Shown: piece by piece, positions 42,446 to 50,785 of the stretch | How the letters are laid out: every line of letters begins with the position of its first letter | Position numbering within the stretch: position 1 is the first letter of the stretch | Source of the DNA: Gordonibacter sp034932485 | GTDB lineage: Bacteria > Actinomycetota > Coriobacteriia > Coriobacteriales > Eggerthellaceae | NCBI GenBank assembly: GCA_034932485.1 | Contig: JAYFOQ010000021.1 | Coordinates: 254,048-318,047, forward strand | Reading direction: 5' to 3' | Length of the DNA: 64,000 nucleotides | Notes under the pieces: model-generated | What the model saw: the letters and a program-made list of their open reading frames with translations, nothing else | What the model was told of the DNA's origin: nothing | Databases searched by the model: none | Program-made: the position numbers and the translations under genes

Positions 42446-42450
42446 GAAAG

Positions 42451-43086
42451 TTATTCGCTCTTCTTCTCTTCGGTGCCAGAAGCGGCAGCGCGCGTCGTAG
42501 TAATGCGATCGACAAGGCCATATGCCAATGCCTCTTCAGCAGTCATATAGTTATCGCGCTCGGTATCGGCCTGAATAGTTTCAAGTGACTGACCAGTGTT
42601 GTCTGCCAAGATCTTGTTCAAACGATTTCGGGTCTTCAGCATGAAGTCTGCCACGATGGCAATCTCAGTCTGCTGGCCTTGAGCACCACCAGAAGGTTGA
42701 TGGATAAGCACCATGGAGTTCGGCAGACATAGACGCTTACCCGGCGTTCCAGCAGAAAGCAGCACCGCAGCCATGGAAGCACATTCACCCATGCAAATAG
42801 TGGAAACATCGCACTTAATGAAGTCCATCGTATCCAAAATAGCCAAACCTGCTGTAACAGAACCGCCCGGCGAGTTGATGTAGAGCGAGATATCTTTCTC
42901 GGGGTCAGAACTCTCAAGATGCAACAGCTGAGCAACCACGGAGTTTGCCACGTTATCGTCAATTTGCTCGCCCAGGAAAATAATACGATCATTTAATAGG
43001 CGGGAGTAGATATCATAGCTGCGTTCGCCACGTGGCGACTGCTCTATGACATAGGGAATTAATGCTGCCTTGGTATCGTAGCTCAT
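42451..43086 (-). CDS. clpP: ATP-dependent Clp protease proteolytic subunit ClpP
   Basis: The 211-residue serine protease has MGECASMAAVLLSAG (catalytic Ser), MVLIHQPSGGAQGQ (catalytic His) and the Asp in DTERDNYM. ATG 43086 follows CGAGGC and matches the usual short N-terminus (VIEQSPRGERSYDIYSRLL). The frame is open to GTG 43143, where no site is seen. It is first in clpP-clpX, 164 bp after tig. Confidence 0.96.
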   Translation of the reverse strand: MSYDTKAALIPYVIEQSPRGERSYDIYSRLLNDRIIFLGEQIDDNVANSVVAQLLHLESSDPEKDISLYINSPGGSVTAGLAILDTMDFIKCDVSTICMGECASMAAVLLSAGTPGKRLCLPNSMVLIHQPSGGAQGQQTEIAIVADFMLKTRNRLNKILADNTGQSLETIQADTERDNYMTAEEALAYGLVDRITTTRAAASGTEEKKSE

Positions 43087-43207
43087 AGTAAGCCTCGCTT
43101 GTCTCTTGCGGCCCGACGGGCCGTTCTTTTCTTCATATGCCACATAGTGAGGTACATTTCAATGCCGCGCAAGGTCGGGCTACCGTTTCGTTACTTTTTA
43201 ACAGATA

Positions 43208-43235
43208 ACGGGCACGCCTGATAAGGCGCACCCGT
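43208..43235 (-). terminator. terminator-like hairpin after tig
   Basis: On the minus strand ACGGGTGCGCCT pairs with AGGCGTGCCCGT (two wobble pairs) around a TATC tetraloop, 15 nt after the tig stop. Only a weak T-rich stretch follows. Confidence 0.6.
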
Positions 43236-43250
43236 CTATCATGTTATCGC

Positions 43251-44750
43251 TTATTCGGCGTCAGCAGCTTTATCGACCTCGACAGCCTCGTCCTTCTTAG
43301 TCGTTTTCTTGGCAGCAGGCTTTTTTGCCGACTTCTTCTCGGCGCCAGCCTCTGCACCCTCATCCTTCTTCGCAGCCGTTTTCTTAGCTGCTGCCTTCTT
43401 GGCGGGCTTTTTCTCTTCCTTCTTCACGGCCTCGCCCGGCTTAAGCTCGGTAACAATCGCCGTATCCATAACCGCCTTAGCTGCATTCGTGCGAGCAATA
43501 CCATTGCGCACCATGTGCAATTGGCCGTTCTTCGTCCACTCTTCCTGCAACTTCTTGGGGTCGGGAGCGCCGCTCTTTACGAACTCGTCAACCACGTCTT
43601 CGTCGCTCACATCCATCTTAAAGTGGCGAGCCCATGCATCAAGAGCCAAGTCCTGTCGGGTCATATCCTTGGCCTGAGCCTTCACGTCATCCTTGAACTG
43701 ATCAGGCGTAATGCCTTGCTGCGCCAAGTATGCATCAAAGCTAGCGCCCTGACGCTGCAGCTGCTGGAAGAAATCCTGTAGCAGGTTAGTCTCAGCCTCT
43801 TCGCACAGAGACTCGGGAGCCTCACCCTCCAAGCGCTCCGCCAATACCGCGAGGCACTGATTCTCCTTGATGCGAGGCAAAATGTCGGCCTTCTGTTCTT
43901 TGATAGAATCGGCCACGCGCGTACGCAGATCCTCAACACCTTCGAAACCAAGGGTGTCCTTCACCCATTCCTCGGTGATCTCAGGCAACACCTTGTTCTT
44001 TACAACCTTGACTTCAACATCAAAGTTAACCTTGGCCGTCTTTCCCATGAGTGGCTGTGTCATGATGGTAGGCTCAGACGGAACATCAATAGAGAACGAC
44101 TTCTTCTGGCCTTTCTTCATACCCAACAACTCAGCATCAAACGATGCGGGGAATAAACCCGACCCCATGCCGTAGAGACGCGAATCCGTAGTCATGGCGA
44201 CAATCTCTTCACCATCGTCATCGGTAGCCTTTATAGCCAAATCCATATAGCTGTCTTCTTTGACCTTGGTGGCCGCTGCAGCGTCCTCGTAGTCATAGTA
44301 ATGCTCGCGCAAAGCGTCGATCTGCTCATCGATCTCGGCATCGGTGGCACCATCGGCAGGCATCTCGATGGCAACCGGCTCGTAGCTCGAAAGCTCCAGC
44401 TCAGGCTTTACGTCAACTTCAAAGCTGTACACGAAGGGCTTGCCACCCTCAACCAAACCCATGTCCTCATCGAACGAAGGCTTGCCGATGGGATACACGT
44501 AAGCGCCATCGATAGCGCGGGGATAGGTTTCGTTCACCACATCGTCGGTCACTGAAGCGGTAACCGCCTCTGCGCCCAGCGCGTTGTCGATAATCGGGCG
44601 AGGAGCCTTGCCCTTACGGAACCCGGGGAAGTTGTATTTGCATGCGAAGTCCTTATAGGTCTTCTTGATGCGGGTGTCGATATCCTTGGCATCGACGGTC
44701 ACGGTCACTTTGACGCGGTTATCCTTCAATGCCTCAACTTTTGTTTCCAC
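43251..44750 (-). CDS. tig: trigger factor with a long Lys/Ala-rich tail
   Basis: Ribosome-bound chaperone and peptidyl-prolyl isomerase. VETKVEALKDNRVKVTVTV opens the ribosome-binding domain, with the signature GFRKGKAPRPII near residue 50, then a PPIase domain (about 150-240) and the helical C-terminal arms. After residue about 440 comes a KKPAKKAAAKK-type tail not found in most trigger factors; such tails occur in Actinobacteria. I start at GTG 44750 because GGAGG lies 8 nt before it and no site precedes ATG 44768. The protein has about 499 residues. Confidence 0.93.
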   Translation of the reverse strand: METKVEALKDNRVKVTVTVDAKDIDTRIKKTYKDFACKYNFPGFRKGKAPRPIIDNALGAEAVTASVTDDVVNETYPRAIDGAYVYPIGKPSFDEDMGLVEGGKPFVYSFEVDVKPELELSSYEPVAIEMPADGATDAEIDEQIDALREHYYDYEDAAAATKVKEDSYMDLAIKATDDDGEEIVAMTTDSRLYGMGSGLFPASFDAELLGMKKGQKKSFSIDVPSEPTIMTQPLMGKTAKVNFDVEVKVVKNKVLPEITEEWVKDTLGFEGVEDLRTRVADSIKEQKADILPRIKENQCLAVLAERLEGEAPESLCEEAETNLLQDFFQQLQRQGASFDAYLAQQGITPDQFKDDVKAQAKDMTRQDLALDAWARHFKMDVSDEDVVDEFVKSGAPDPKKLQEEWTKNGQLHMVRNGIARTNAAKAVMDTAIVTELKPGEAVKKEEKKPAKKAAAKKTAAKKDEGAEAGAEKKSAKKPAAKKTTKKDEAVEVDKAADAE

Positions 44751-45117
44751 GTAACAATCCTCCATCATGTCTTTTGTCGCCTTGCGGCTTCATATCGGCA
44801 CACTCAAGCCAAGCTTCCCCCTGGGGCTTCTCGGCCCTCCGGCGGGTCGCATCTCCGCCGCCGGCAGACACTCTGAGCACACCGAAACGGAATTATCGCA
44901 CATATACATCGCTTGAGGAAGCAGGTTCACGAAGAACCGATGAAAGTATGTGGGAACAGGTGGGAAAAAGCGTGCTGGGAGCGTACTATCAGGTGTTGTA
45001 ATATACCGTCGGCAGTCTTCGTATAACAGACCCGCAACTTCCCCGATTTTCCACATCAATAAGCTTTCTGAACCGGTATGATAGATAAGGAACGCAAATC
45101 ATCCGAAAGGCAGCGCC
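44751..45117. other. intergenic region upstream of tig
   Basis: This 367-bp gap holds the leader of tig and the start region of a divergent small gene. CCGGCGG and CCGCCGG form a 7-bp inverted repeat at 44839-44864 in the tig leader. No promoter or RNA gene was placed with confidence. Confidence 0.35.
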
Positions 45118-45480
45118 GTGCCCTCACTCATTCTAAACATACCACAGGAACGCGAGCTTCAACGCCTCATTGATTATGAGCGATCCACCTGTAGTGTCGA
45201 AGGCGACCTTGTGTACCGTTGCGCCTTCCCCTACCGCCCCGAAGACGAACTGCAAGCCGAACTCATCGAACGGGGTGCTTTAGCAGCAAAAGCCGAAGGC
45301 AAACGAGGGTCCATCGTAGTTATCACTTCCGACGGCTACTCCTATTTCCTTGAGAAGCGACACGAACAAGCCGAACGCAAACGTCGCGAGAAACGAGATG
45401 CACGGCTTATAGCTTGGTCGGCTCTATTCGCCGCCTTATGCGTTGTTGTCGGATTTCTCCTGGGAAGGTTTCTTGCTTAA
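45118..45480 (+). CDS. small tail-anchored membrane protein, unknown function
   Basis: A 120-residue protein starting at GTG 45118 with AAAGG upstream. A soluble N-terminal region (about 1-75) with LILNIPQERELQRLIDYERS and RCAFPYRPEDELQAELIERG is followed by a highly charged helix (EKRHEQAERKRREKRDARL) and a C-terminal membrane helix (about 97-119). The positive charges before the helix place the N-terminus in the cytoplasm. I do not recognise the family. Confidence 0.6.
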   Translation: MPSLILNIPQERELQRLIDYERSTCSVEGDLVYRCAFPYRPEDELQAELIERGALAAKAEGKRGSIVVITSDGYSYFLEKRHEQAERKRREKRDARLIAWSALFAALCVVVGFLLGRFLA

Positions 45481-45611
45481 GCAACGAGCCCCTCTTTACA
45501 CAGGGACGACCGACACCGTCTGGACTGTGTCAAGAATCCGAACACGAAGAATCGAGTTTCCATATAATCAGCCCGTCCAAGTTTTAGGTCGCAGTTCAAT
45601 GCGAGGGTATC

Positions 45612-46949
45612 TTAAGAAAAGAACGTGGTGGTAAGCCAAGGACCATACTCGCCCGTCCACATAGAACCCAGCTGATCAAAAACGAGAGGCCAGTCAATTT
45701 CCTGGCCAAATAGCAACTCTAAATAATGACGATTATCAATGCCGCGCTCAATCTCTACGCCAAGGCATGCTTGCGCCACTGTATAGGTGCAGGTAGGACA
45801 GGTAGTCACGAGTGTTTCGGCACCGGTAAGACGAGCTTCGTCGATAATACGCCATACCCGACGCTCGGTAACATCGCCATCATAGGCTGCAACAGCTCCA
45901 CCAGCACCACAACAGAGCGTACCCTTGCGGCGATGATCCATTTCAAAAAGCGTCGTATCAGGAAGATTGTGATGCACAAGCTTGCGAATAGACGCTCCAT
46001 GACGGCCATCAAAGCGATCGTGACAGGAATCGAAAAAGGTGACACTGGTGGTAGAAAGCGGAGCAAAGCCCGAAGGCTTACCTAACGATTCCAAGGTAAG
46101 GCTTTTCTCCAACAATAACTCTGGCAAGGGAACAATATCCACTTCTTCACCCATAAGTTCAGCGAACTCTTCTCCGCAACCCGGACATACCGTAACCACA
46201 CGCGTAATACCCGCTGCGCGTATTTGGTCAAGGATGCGCTGACGCAAGGCTTCGGCTTGCTCGAACAAGCCCGCACTCATTAACGGACTACCGCAGCACT
46301 CATCTGAAAGCGCCCAAGCAATACCCACATCGCTTAACCACTGCCCCACCTTACGCGTCAATTCAGGCGCATAACTTACCAATGAGCAGCCCGGAAAGAA
46401 CAGTGTATCCACCCAGCCAGGACCATACTCGGCCGCAGACGTCAGTGAGACAAACTCCGGATAAGCAATGCCATAAATGGCGCGGTAGGCACTGAAAATA
46501 TGCCACTGGTTGTCCACCATCACCAGACGCGAGTCTTCCGGTGGCATAAGACCAGCACGCATGAACAGCTGACGCCATTCGCGCATACGCTCGGGTGCAA
46601 GCATATGAGTCTGACAGGTTGCTGTGCAAAAGCCACAGAAGCAGCATCGACGCAATGCATGATAAAGCTCGGGATGCTCTTGGGCAACACGGAGTGTGGC
46701 TTCAGGTTGTTCACTTGAGGGAAGTGACGCAATAGCGCGATAACCTTCCTCAACCACGCCCATATCAAGGCCAGGTTCCTGAAGGACCTCGCAGCGCAAG
46801 GTACAGCGTTTACAGTGCGAACAAGAAAGGTGCTTATTGGCCCAAGCGGCAATCATATCAAGAGCAGGCAAGTCTAGCTGCGCGATCTGCGCAAGCTCCT
46901 CCCCGGAAAGCTTCTGGGGTCGCTGTTGTTCGAATGCCCTCGTATCCAT
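45612..46949 (-). CDS. Fe-S binding protein with two CCG domains (HdrD/GlpC-like)
   Basis: A 445-residue cytoplasmic protein. The first part has two [4Fe-4S] motifs, CSHCKRCTLRC and CCFCGFCTATC. Two CCG domains follow: FFPGCSLVSY..DECCGSPLMSAG..CPGCGEEF and FFDSCHD..GTLCCGAGGAVAAY..CPTCTY. This layout occurs in heterodisulfide reductase HdrD, GlpC and glycolate oxidase subunits and carries electrons from or to thiols, quinones or flavoproteins. ATG 46949 follows an AGG; the frame opens at TTG 46967. It stands alone, with no FAD-oxidase or cytochrome partner beside it. Confidence 0.85.
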   Translation of the reverse strand: MDTRAFEQQRPQKLSGEELAQIAQLDLPALDMIAAWANKHLSCSHCKRCTLRCEVLQEPGLDMGVVEEGYRAIASLPSSEQPEATLRVAQEHPELYHALRRCCFCGFCTATCQTHMLAPERMREWRQLFMRAGLMPPEDSRLVMVDNQWHIFSAYRAIYGIAYPEFVSLTSAAEYGPGWVDTLFFPGCSLVSYAPELTRKVGQWLSDVGIAWALSDECCGSPLMSAGLFEQAEALRQRILDQIRAAGITRVVTVCPGCGEEFAELMGEEVDIVPLPELLLEKSLTLESLGKPSGFAPLSTTSVTFFDSCHDRFDGRHGASIRKLVHHNLPDTTLFEMDHRRKGTLCCGAGGAVAAYDGDVTERRVWRIIDEARLTGAETLVTTCPTCTYTVAQACLGVEIERGIDNRHYLELLFGQEIDWPLVFDQLGSMWTGEYGPWLTTTFFS

Positions 46950-47101
46950 AAACCTAGTGTAGCTCAATCACCCCTATTTGGGGAGAACATAGCTGCAAAT
47001 GGCGCTGAAAACTCGGATGCCTATAACCCTACAAAAACCTTCACCATTACAGCTTAAAGTAAATACAAAAAAATCCACCAAAGTGGACTCTTTGAATTAA
47101 G

Positions 47102-47186
47102 TGGTGCGGGCGAAAGGACTTGAACCTTCACATCTCTCGATACCAGAACCTAAATCTGGCGCGTCTGCCAATTCCGCCACGCCCGC
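47102..47186 (-). tRNA. tRNA-Leu (UAG anticodon)
   Basis: On the minus strand an 85-nt cloverleaf runs from GCGGGCG to CGCCCGC-A-CCA with CCA encoded. The anticodon stem CCAGA/TCTGG holds loop TTTAGGT, giving anticodon TAG. The long variable arm (TATCGAGAGATGT) is typical of leucine tRNAs. Confidence 0.95.
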
Positions 47187-47194
47187 ACGCATTA

Positions 47195-47218
47195 GCTGCG
47201 CATTTCAAAATGCGCAGC
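47195..47218. repeat. perfect 11-bp inverted repeat upstream of tRNA-Leu
   Basis: GCTGCGCATTT and AAATGCGCAGC flank a 2-nt loop, 9 nt before the tRNA 5' end. The hairpin may end a transcript or act as a processing site. Confidence 0.6.
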
Positions 47219-47406
47219 GCATATGATAACAGAAAGTTCCGAAGTTAATAGGGGTCGATATTAAAACTTGCCACATAAGACGGCCATGGCTGCATAAAAC
47301 CTGCCGATATCTTACACATCCACCATCGTAAGCGTGGATGGATAGGCAACAATGTAGCTGTCACCCACTGCAACCACAACGCAAAAAGAACCCTTAGTGA
47401 CGATCA

Positions 47407-48966
47407 TTATTCCACCGCGCAGGCATAAAAACGACCTTCACGCTCACTAACCGTAACTCCTTCGAGATCGGCAACGTAAGGACGAAACTGTGAATATCCC
47501 AAATCACGTAGTTTGAACGTACGGAACTTCGCACGCACGCGTTTACCCAATGCGGCAAGCTCTGCGCCTTCCGGACCTGCGTCTATCGCAGCTTGACGAA
47601 TAAACGCTTGGGGGTTGACAACAGTTTCAGCGGATTTCGAAGAAGAGTCGGGTTTCGCTTTTGAAGAGGAAGGCTGCTGCTCAAGCCTAGGCAGTGTACC
47701 GCCGTGCGCGTCCCTTTGATTCGCCGCACGAGAAGTCAGAGTACGGGCATCGGAAGATACTTGCTGCGCTGGCCGTTTAATAGCGGGAGCGCGCGAGGCA
47801 GCAACTTTCTTACGGCCAGCGCGTCCCGGACGGTTATCAACCGAAGACTGCTTTGCCGGCTTTTCAGGCACAGTTTGAGGCGCCTGATCAGGCACGGTCG
47901 AAGCCCGATCTTCCTCTACCGATACCTCAGGCAACTCCACTACCACAGAAGCCTCGACGGGCTCCTTACCAGACTCTCCTCCCGCGGTAGCATGGTTAGC
48001 AACCACACGCGTCGAGCGGCGCAGTTTCTTTTCGGCGGCAGTCCTCGCCGCAGGCTTGGTGACAAAAGCATCCTTTTCGACAACAGAACCACCTTCCGAA
48101 GCCTCAGATTCCGCAGACACCACTGGCCGTTCAACAGGCTGGACAATCACACTTTCGGGACTTACCTGACCCACGCGAGGAGGATGGGAATCCTTACTGC
48201 GGCCATTCTTTCGCTCTTTCTCGGCATCTCCTGCAAGCTCAACGGTTACCGAACTGCCCTCTTTGGTTATCTGCACACTAGCAAATTCGTCAAGCAACTT
48301 CGACAGGAGATTCGTCCCATAGCTACGCACATCAAAATCTGGGTAGCGCTTAAGCAAGCGGCTTCCCACCTCGCCAAGACCCGTAGACTTCCCGTTATTC
48401 TGATTGTCTGTAATAATATTCACTACAGCCTGCTCAAGCTCATCAATAGTGAGACCCGTGTTTGGACTTACAGTCGTGCTGTTCTGATAGGGACGATTCT
48501 TACTGCGCCCTCCCTTTGAATCACCCATCAATAACTCAAGCGTAGTAAAAATATCACACGCTTTACGAAACGGAGTGGGTGTCTTCTTTTCACCCATCCC
48601 AATAACCGTAAGCCCACTCTCGCGAATACGGCTAGCAAGGCGTGTAAAGTCGCTATCACTTGATACGATGCAAAATCCCTCTACCGAACGTGTATAGAGA
48701 ATATCCATAGCATCGATAATCATGGCAGAGTCGGTAGCGTTCTTTCCTTGGGTGTAGCCAAATTGCTGAATCGGAGTAATAGAATTTTCCAATAGGGCAT
48801 CTTTCCATTTAGCATGGAGAGTAAGTGTCCAGTCGCCATAAATCCGTTTATAGGTAACCGTGCCATAGTTTGATAACTCATCGGTTATAGCTTTTATATA
48901 CTTTGATGAGACGTTATCGGCATCGATCAAGAGAGCGAAACGCTTTTCAGATGATTGCTTTTCCAC
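47407..48966 (-). CDS. NYN-domain protein with two LOTUS/OST-HTH-like domains
   Basis: A 519-residue cytoplasmic protein. The N-terminal NYN/LabA-type PIN-like domain (about 8-145) has ALLIDADNVS (Asp15, Asp17), NATDSAMIIDAMD (Asp79) and SSDSDFTRLA (Asp104, Asp106), the acidic set of an RNase fold. A LOTUS/OST-HTH-like RNA-binding domain follows (about 168-243, TIDELEQAVVNIITDN..GSRLLKRYPDFDVRSYG). A 200-residue disordered, Ser/Ala/Glu-rich region leads to a second LOTUS-like domain at the C-terminus (AELAALGKRVRAKFRTFKLR..YSQFRPYVADL). GTG 48966 with GAGGAG upstream is preferred over 49032. Role: probable RNA cleavage or RNA regulation. Confidence 0.8.
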   Translation of the reverse strand: MEKQSSEKRFALLIDADNVSSKYIKAITDELSNYGTVTYKRIYGDWTLTLHAKWKDALLENSITPIQQFGYTQGKNATDSAMIIDAMDILYTRSVEGFCIVSSDSDFTRLASRIRESGLTVIGMGEKKTPTPFRKACDIFTTLELLMGDSKGGRSKNRPYQNSTTVSPNTGLTIDELEQAVVNIITDNQNNGKSTGLGEVGSRLLKRYPDFDVRSYGTNLLSKLLDEFASVQITKEGSSVTVELAGDAEKERKNGRSKDSHPPRVGQVSPESVIVQPVERPVVSAESEASEGGSVVEKDAFVTKPAARTAAEKKLRRSTRVVANHATAGGESGKEPVEASVVVELPEVSVEEDRASTVPDQAPQTVPEKPAKQSSVDNRPGRAGRKKVAASRAPAIKRPAQQVSSDARTLTSRAANQRDAHGGTLPRLEQQPSSSKAKPDSSSKSAETVVNPQAFIRQAAIDAGPEGAELAALGKRVRAKFRTFKLRDLGYSQFRPYVADLEGVTVSEREGRFYACAVE

Positions 48967-49160
48967 AGATAGTCGCTCCTCGGTGAAAGCGGTTAAGGCC
49001 GTGCATGTACACTGCCGCGGTTTACGCCCCACAAAATGTCACCACAAAACAGAAGGTATCTAAGCCGCGGAAACGGGGCGCTTCAAGTGACTATACTACT
49101 CTAAAACCGCCGATCACACTGCAATTGCTAAGATTCTGATACAATTTACCCATATTCCTC

Positions 49161-49189
49161 TTGCGTTCAGAGGAGAAAATACGTATACT
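49161..49189 (+). promoter_or_regulatory. promoter of tRNA-His
   Basis: TTGCGT (49161-49166) and TATACT (49184-49189) are exactly 17 bp apart, placing the start of transcription about 10 nt before tRNA-His. Confidence 0.8.
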
Positions 49190-49205
49190 TCCACCTTGCG
49201 CCTTG

Positions 49206-49282
49206 GTGGCTATAGTTCAGTTGGCTAGAACGCCAGATTGTGGCTCTGGAGGTCGTCGGTTCGAGTCCGATTAGCCACCCCA
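49206..49282 (+). tRNA. tRNA-His (GUG anticodon)
   Basis: The acceptor GTGGCTA pairs with TAGCCAC, then C73 and CCA. The anticodon stem CCAGA/TCTGG holds loop TTGTGGC with anticodon GTG. A G at 49205 precedes the acceptor and opposes C73, as required for histidine tRNA. Confidence 0.95.
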
Positions 49283-49303
49283 GCGCGCTTTTGAAATTAG
49301 GGC

Positions 49304-49332
49304 TTGCATTCGTTGAAAACATGCTTTATAAT
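49304..49332 (+). promoter_or_regulatory. promoter of tRNA-Lys
   Basis: TTGCAT (49304-49309) and a consensus TATAAT (49327-49332) are 17 bp apart, so tRNA-Lys has its own promoter despite lying after tRNA-His. Confidence 0.85.
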
Positions 49333-49371
49333 GTTCCAGCGCTTTGCGTACTTTGACATATTGTTTCACTT

Positions 49372-49447
49372 GGACTGTTAGCTTAGTTGGTAGAGCAGGG
49401 GACTCTTAATCCCAAGGTCCGGGGTTCGAGTCCCCGACAGTCCACCA
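49372..49447 (+). tRNA. tRNA-Lys (CUU anticodon)
   Basis: GGACTGT pairs with ACAGTCC, followed by A and encoded CCA, 76 nt in all. The anticodon loop CTCTTAA gives CTT. Confidence 0.95.
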
Positions 49448-49459
49448 TTTAAATGTGCT

Positions 49460-49490
49460 GGTCAACCGATAAATTGGTTGGCCTTTTTTA
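49460..49490 (+). terminator. rho-independent terminator after tRNA-Lys
   Basis: GGTCAACC pairs with GGTTGGCC (one wobble) around an 8-nt loop and is followed by six T. Confidence 0.85.
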
Positions 49491-49526
49491 TTTCATGGGG
49501 TTAAAGGCATGAGCTTTGGGCCATAG

Positions 49527-49691
49527 GCCCAAATCCATACATACAAACACGCTTACGTCGAATTGTGGCAACAAGGCCCGTCACGTATGTATCGACGGCA
49601 GCTTGACGCATATCGTAAGAAGAAAGAGTCCTTACTGCCAAGAAAAGCACGATTTGCTGCATATTTTGCGTACAAACGGGCTTCTGAATGA
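49527..49691 (+). pseudogene. C-terminal remnant of an unidentified protein gene
   Basis: A 54-codon frame without a start codon reads a protein-like end: HAYVELWQQGPSRMYRRQLD, DAYRKKKESLLPRKARF and AAYFAYKRASE before TGA. The composition (Tyr, Arg, Lys, Ala rich) is that of a real C-terminus. The frame is closed upstream by TAG at 49524. It lies right after tRNA-Lys in a stretch with no intact gene, so it is probably a leftover from a deletion or insertion. I do not recognise the family. A chance open frame cannot be excluded. Confidence 0.4.
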
Positions 49692-49904
49692 TCCTGGTAA
49701 CTCCACCGGCAAGCACATCGACAATCCCAAGCCGCCGATCAGGCCTTTCTTTCCTGACCAAAATTAGGGATAAGCCGGAATCTCATTGCCTGCAGCAAAC
49801 CGTGCTTTTCATGCCAAAAACCACGAAGTCCGCGTTCAAACCGCTTTTAAACCAAAATCGATATGCTGAGTGCATAGCCTGATGGTTACCAAGGATTTCG
49901 GAGA

Positions 49905-49970
49905 TGTCAGCCGATTCCTCGCAAGTCGATTTCGGGGAGGGGTGTGTCAGCCAATTCTGAGCAAGTCCAT
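49905..49970. repeat. two 26-bp imperfect direct repeats, insertion-element-end-like
   Basis: TGTCAGCC-N18 units begin at 49905 and 49945, 40 bp apart. They match at 21 of 26 positions, sharing TGTCAGCC, ATTC and GCAAGTC. Repeated motifs of this length are typical of the ends of IS21-like elements, but no transposase gene is here. The 697-bp gap 49448-50144 otherwise holds the tRNA terminator and the remnant above. Confidence 0.5.
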
Positions 49971-50144
49971 GTCAATCTTGGTATAACAATTAGAAAAACT
50001 CCGCGCCCGAATGGACTAAACAGTCCGCCCACATTCGAACTACTCCAAGAGAATTTACAAATCATTCAGCCGACAGTGGGCTTTCAGAAGTACAATCCAT
50101 GGAGAAGCAACGTTTTAGAAGACACCCCGCAAGGAGGCAGCATT

Positions 50145-50714
50145 ATGGCGAACAACGTGCTCGTACTGAATGGGAGCCCGCGCAAGAATGGCAACACGGC
50201 GGCGCTCGTCGAGCGGTTCTCCGCAGGAGCGCAGGAAGCCGGCAGTAAGGTTACCTGCTTCGACGTGGCGCGCATGAACATACACCCCTGCCGAGGCTGC
50301 CTCAGCGGCGGTAAAGACCCGGCGAGCCCCTGCGTCCAAAAAGACGATATGGACAAGGTATACGCCGCCTACCTCGAAGCCGACACAATCGCGTTGGCTT
50401 CCCCTATGTACTGCTGGAGTTTCACCGCCCAGCTAAAAGCCACACTCGACCGTCTATTCGCACTTATGGAAGTCAGTATGAGGGCGGGGGAAGCCACCCC
50501 CGTTCCGCGCGCAAAATCCAGCGCACTCATTATGCCGGCAGAAGATGCCAGCTACCGCAACTTCGCTCCCATCGTCACCTACTATGAAGCGCTCACGGCG
50601 CGCATGGGATGGACCGATGCCGGGCGCGTGCTGGTAGGTGGTGTGTATCTCGCAGGCGACATCGCAGAAAACCCCGCACTTGACGAAGCATACCGCCTGG
50701 GCTCGGCGCTGTAA
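50145..50714 (+). CDS. flavodoxin-family FMN-reductase-like protein
   Basis: A 189-residue protein of the NADPH-dependent FMN reductase/iron-sulfur flavoprotein type. VLVLNGSPRKNGNTAALVERF (residues 5-25) binds the FMN phosphate, HPCRGCLSGGKDPASPC follows as in this family, and SPMYCWSFTAQLKATLDRLF is the second flavin loop. ATG 50145 follows AAGGAGG. The gene marks the start of a GC-richer stretch that runs to about 53.3 kb. The substrate, perhaps a quinone or disulfide, is unknown. Its link to the following sigma factor is unclear. Confidence 0.85.
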   Translation: MANNVLVLNGSPRKNGNTAALVERFSAGAQEAGSKVTCFDVARMNIHPCRGCLSGGKDPASPCVQKDDMDKVYAAYLEADTIALASPMYCWSFTAQLKATLDRLFALMEVSMRAGEATPVPRAKSSALIMPAEDASYRNFAPIVTYYEALTARMGWTDAGRVLVGGVYLAGDIAENPALDEAYRLGSAL

Positions 50715-50785
50715 AAACAAGACTTTTCCCGAAACCTGCAACAAAAGGGCGCACCCATCCGTGTTGGTAGCGGAAAGGATGGGAC

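Noticed and set aside
47195..47218. tRNA-like or CRISPR-repeat interpretation of the inverted repeat
   Set aside because: It is a single short hairpin with no repeated spacers and no cas genes anywhere in the window.
49501..49761. 86-codon minus-strand frame near tRNA-Lys
   Set aside because: It overlaps a more protein-like plus-strand remnant, and its translation has no recognisable features.
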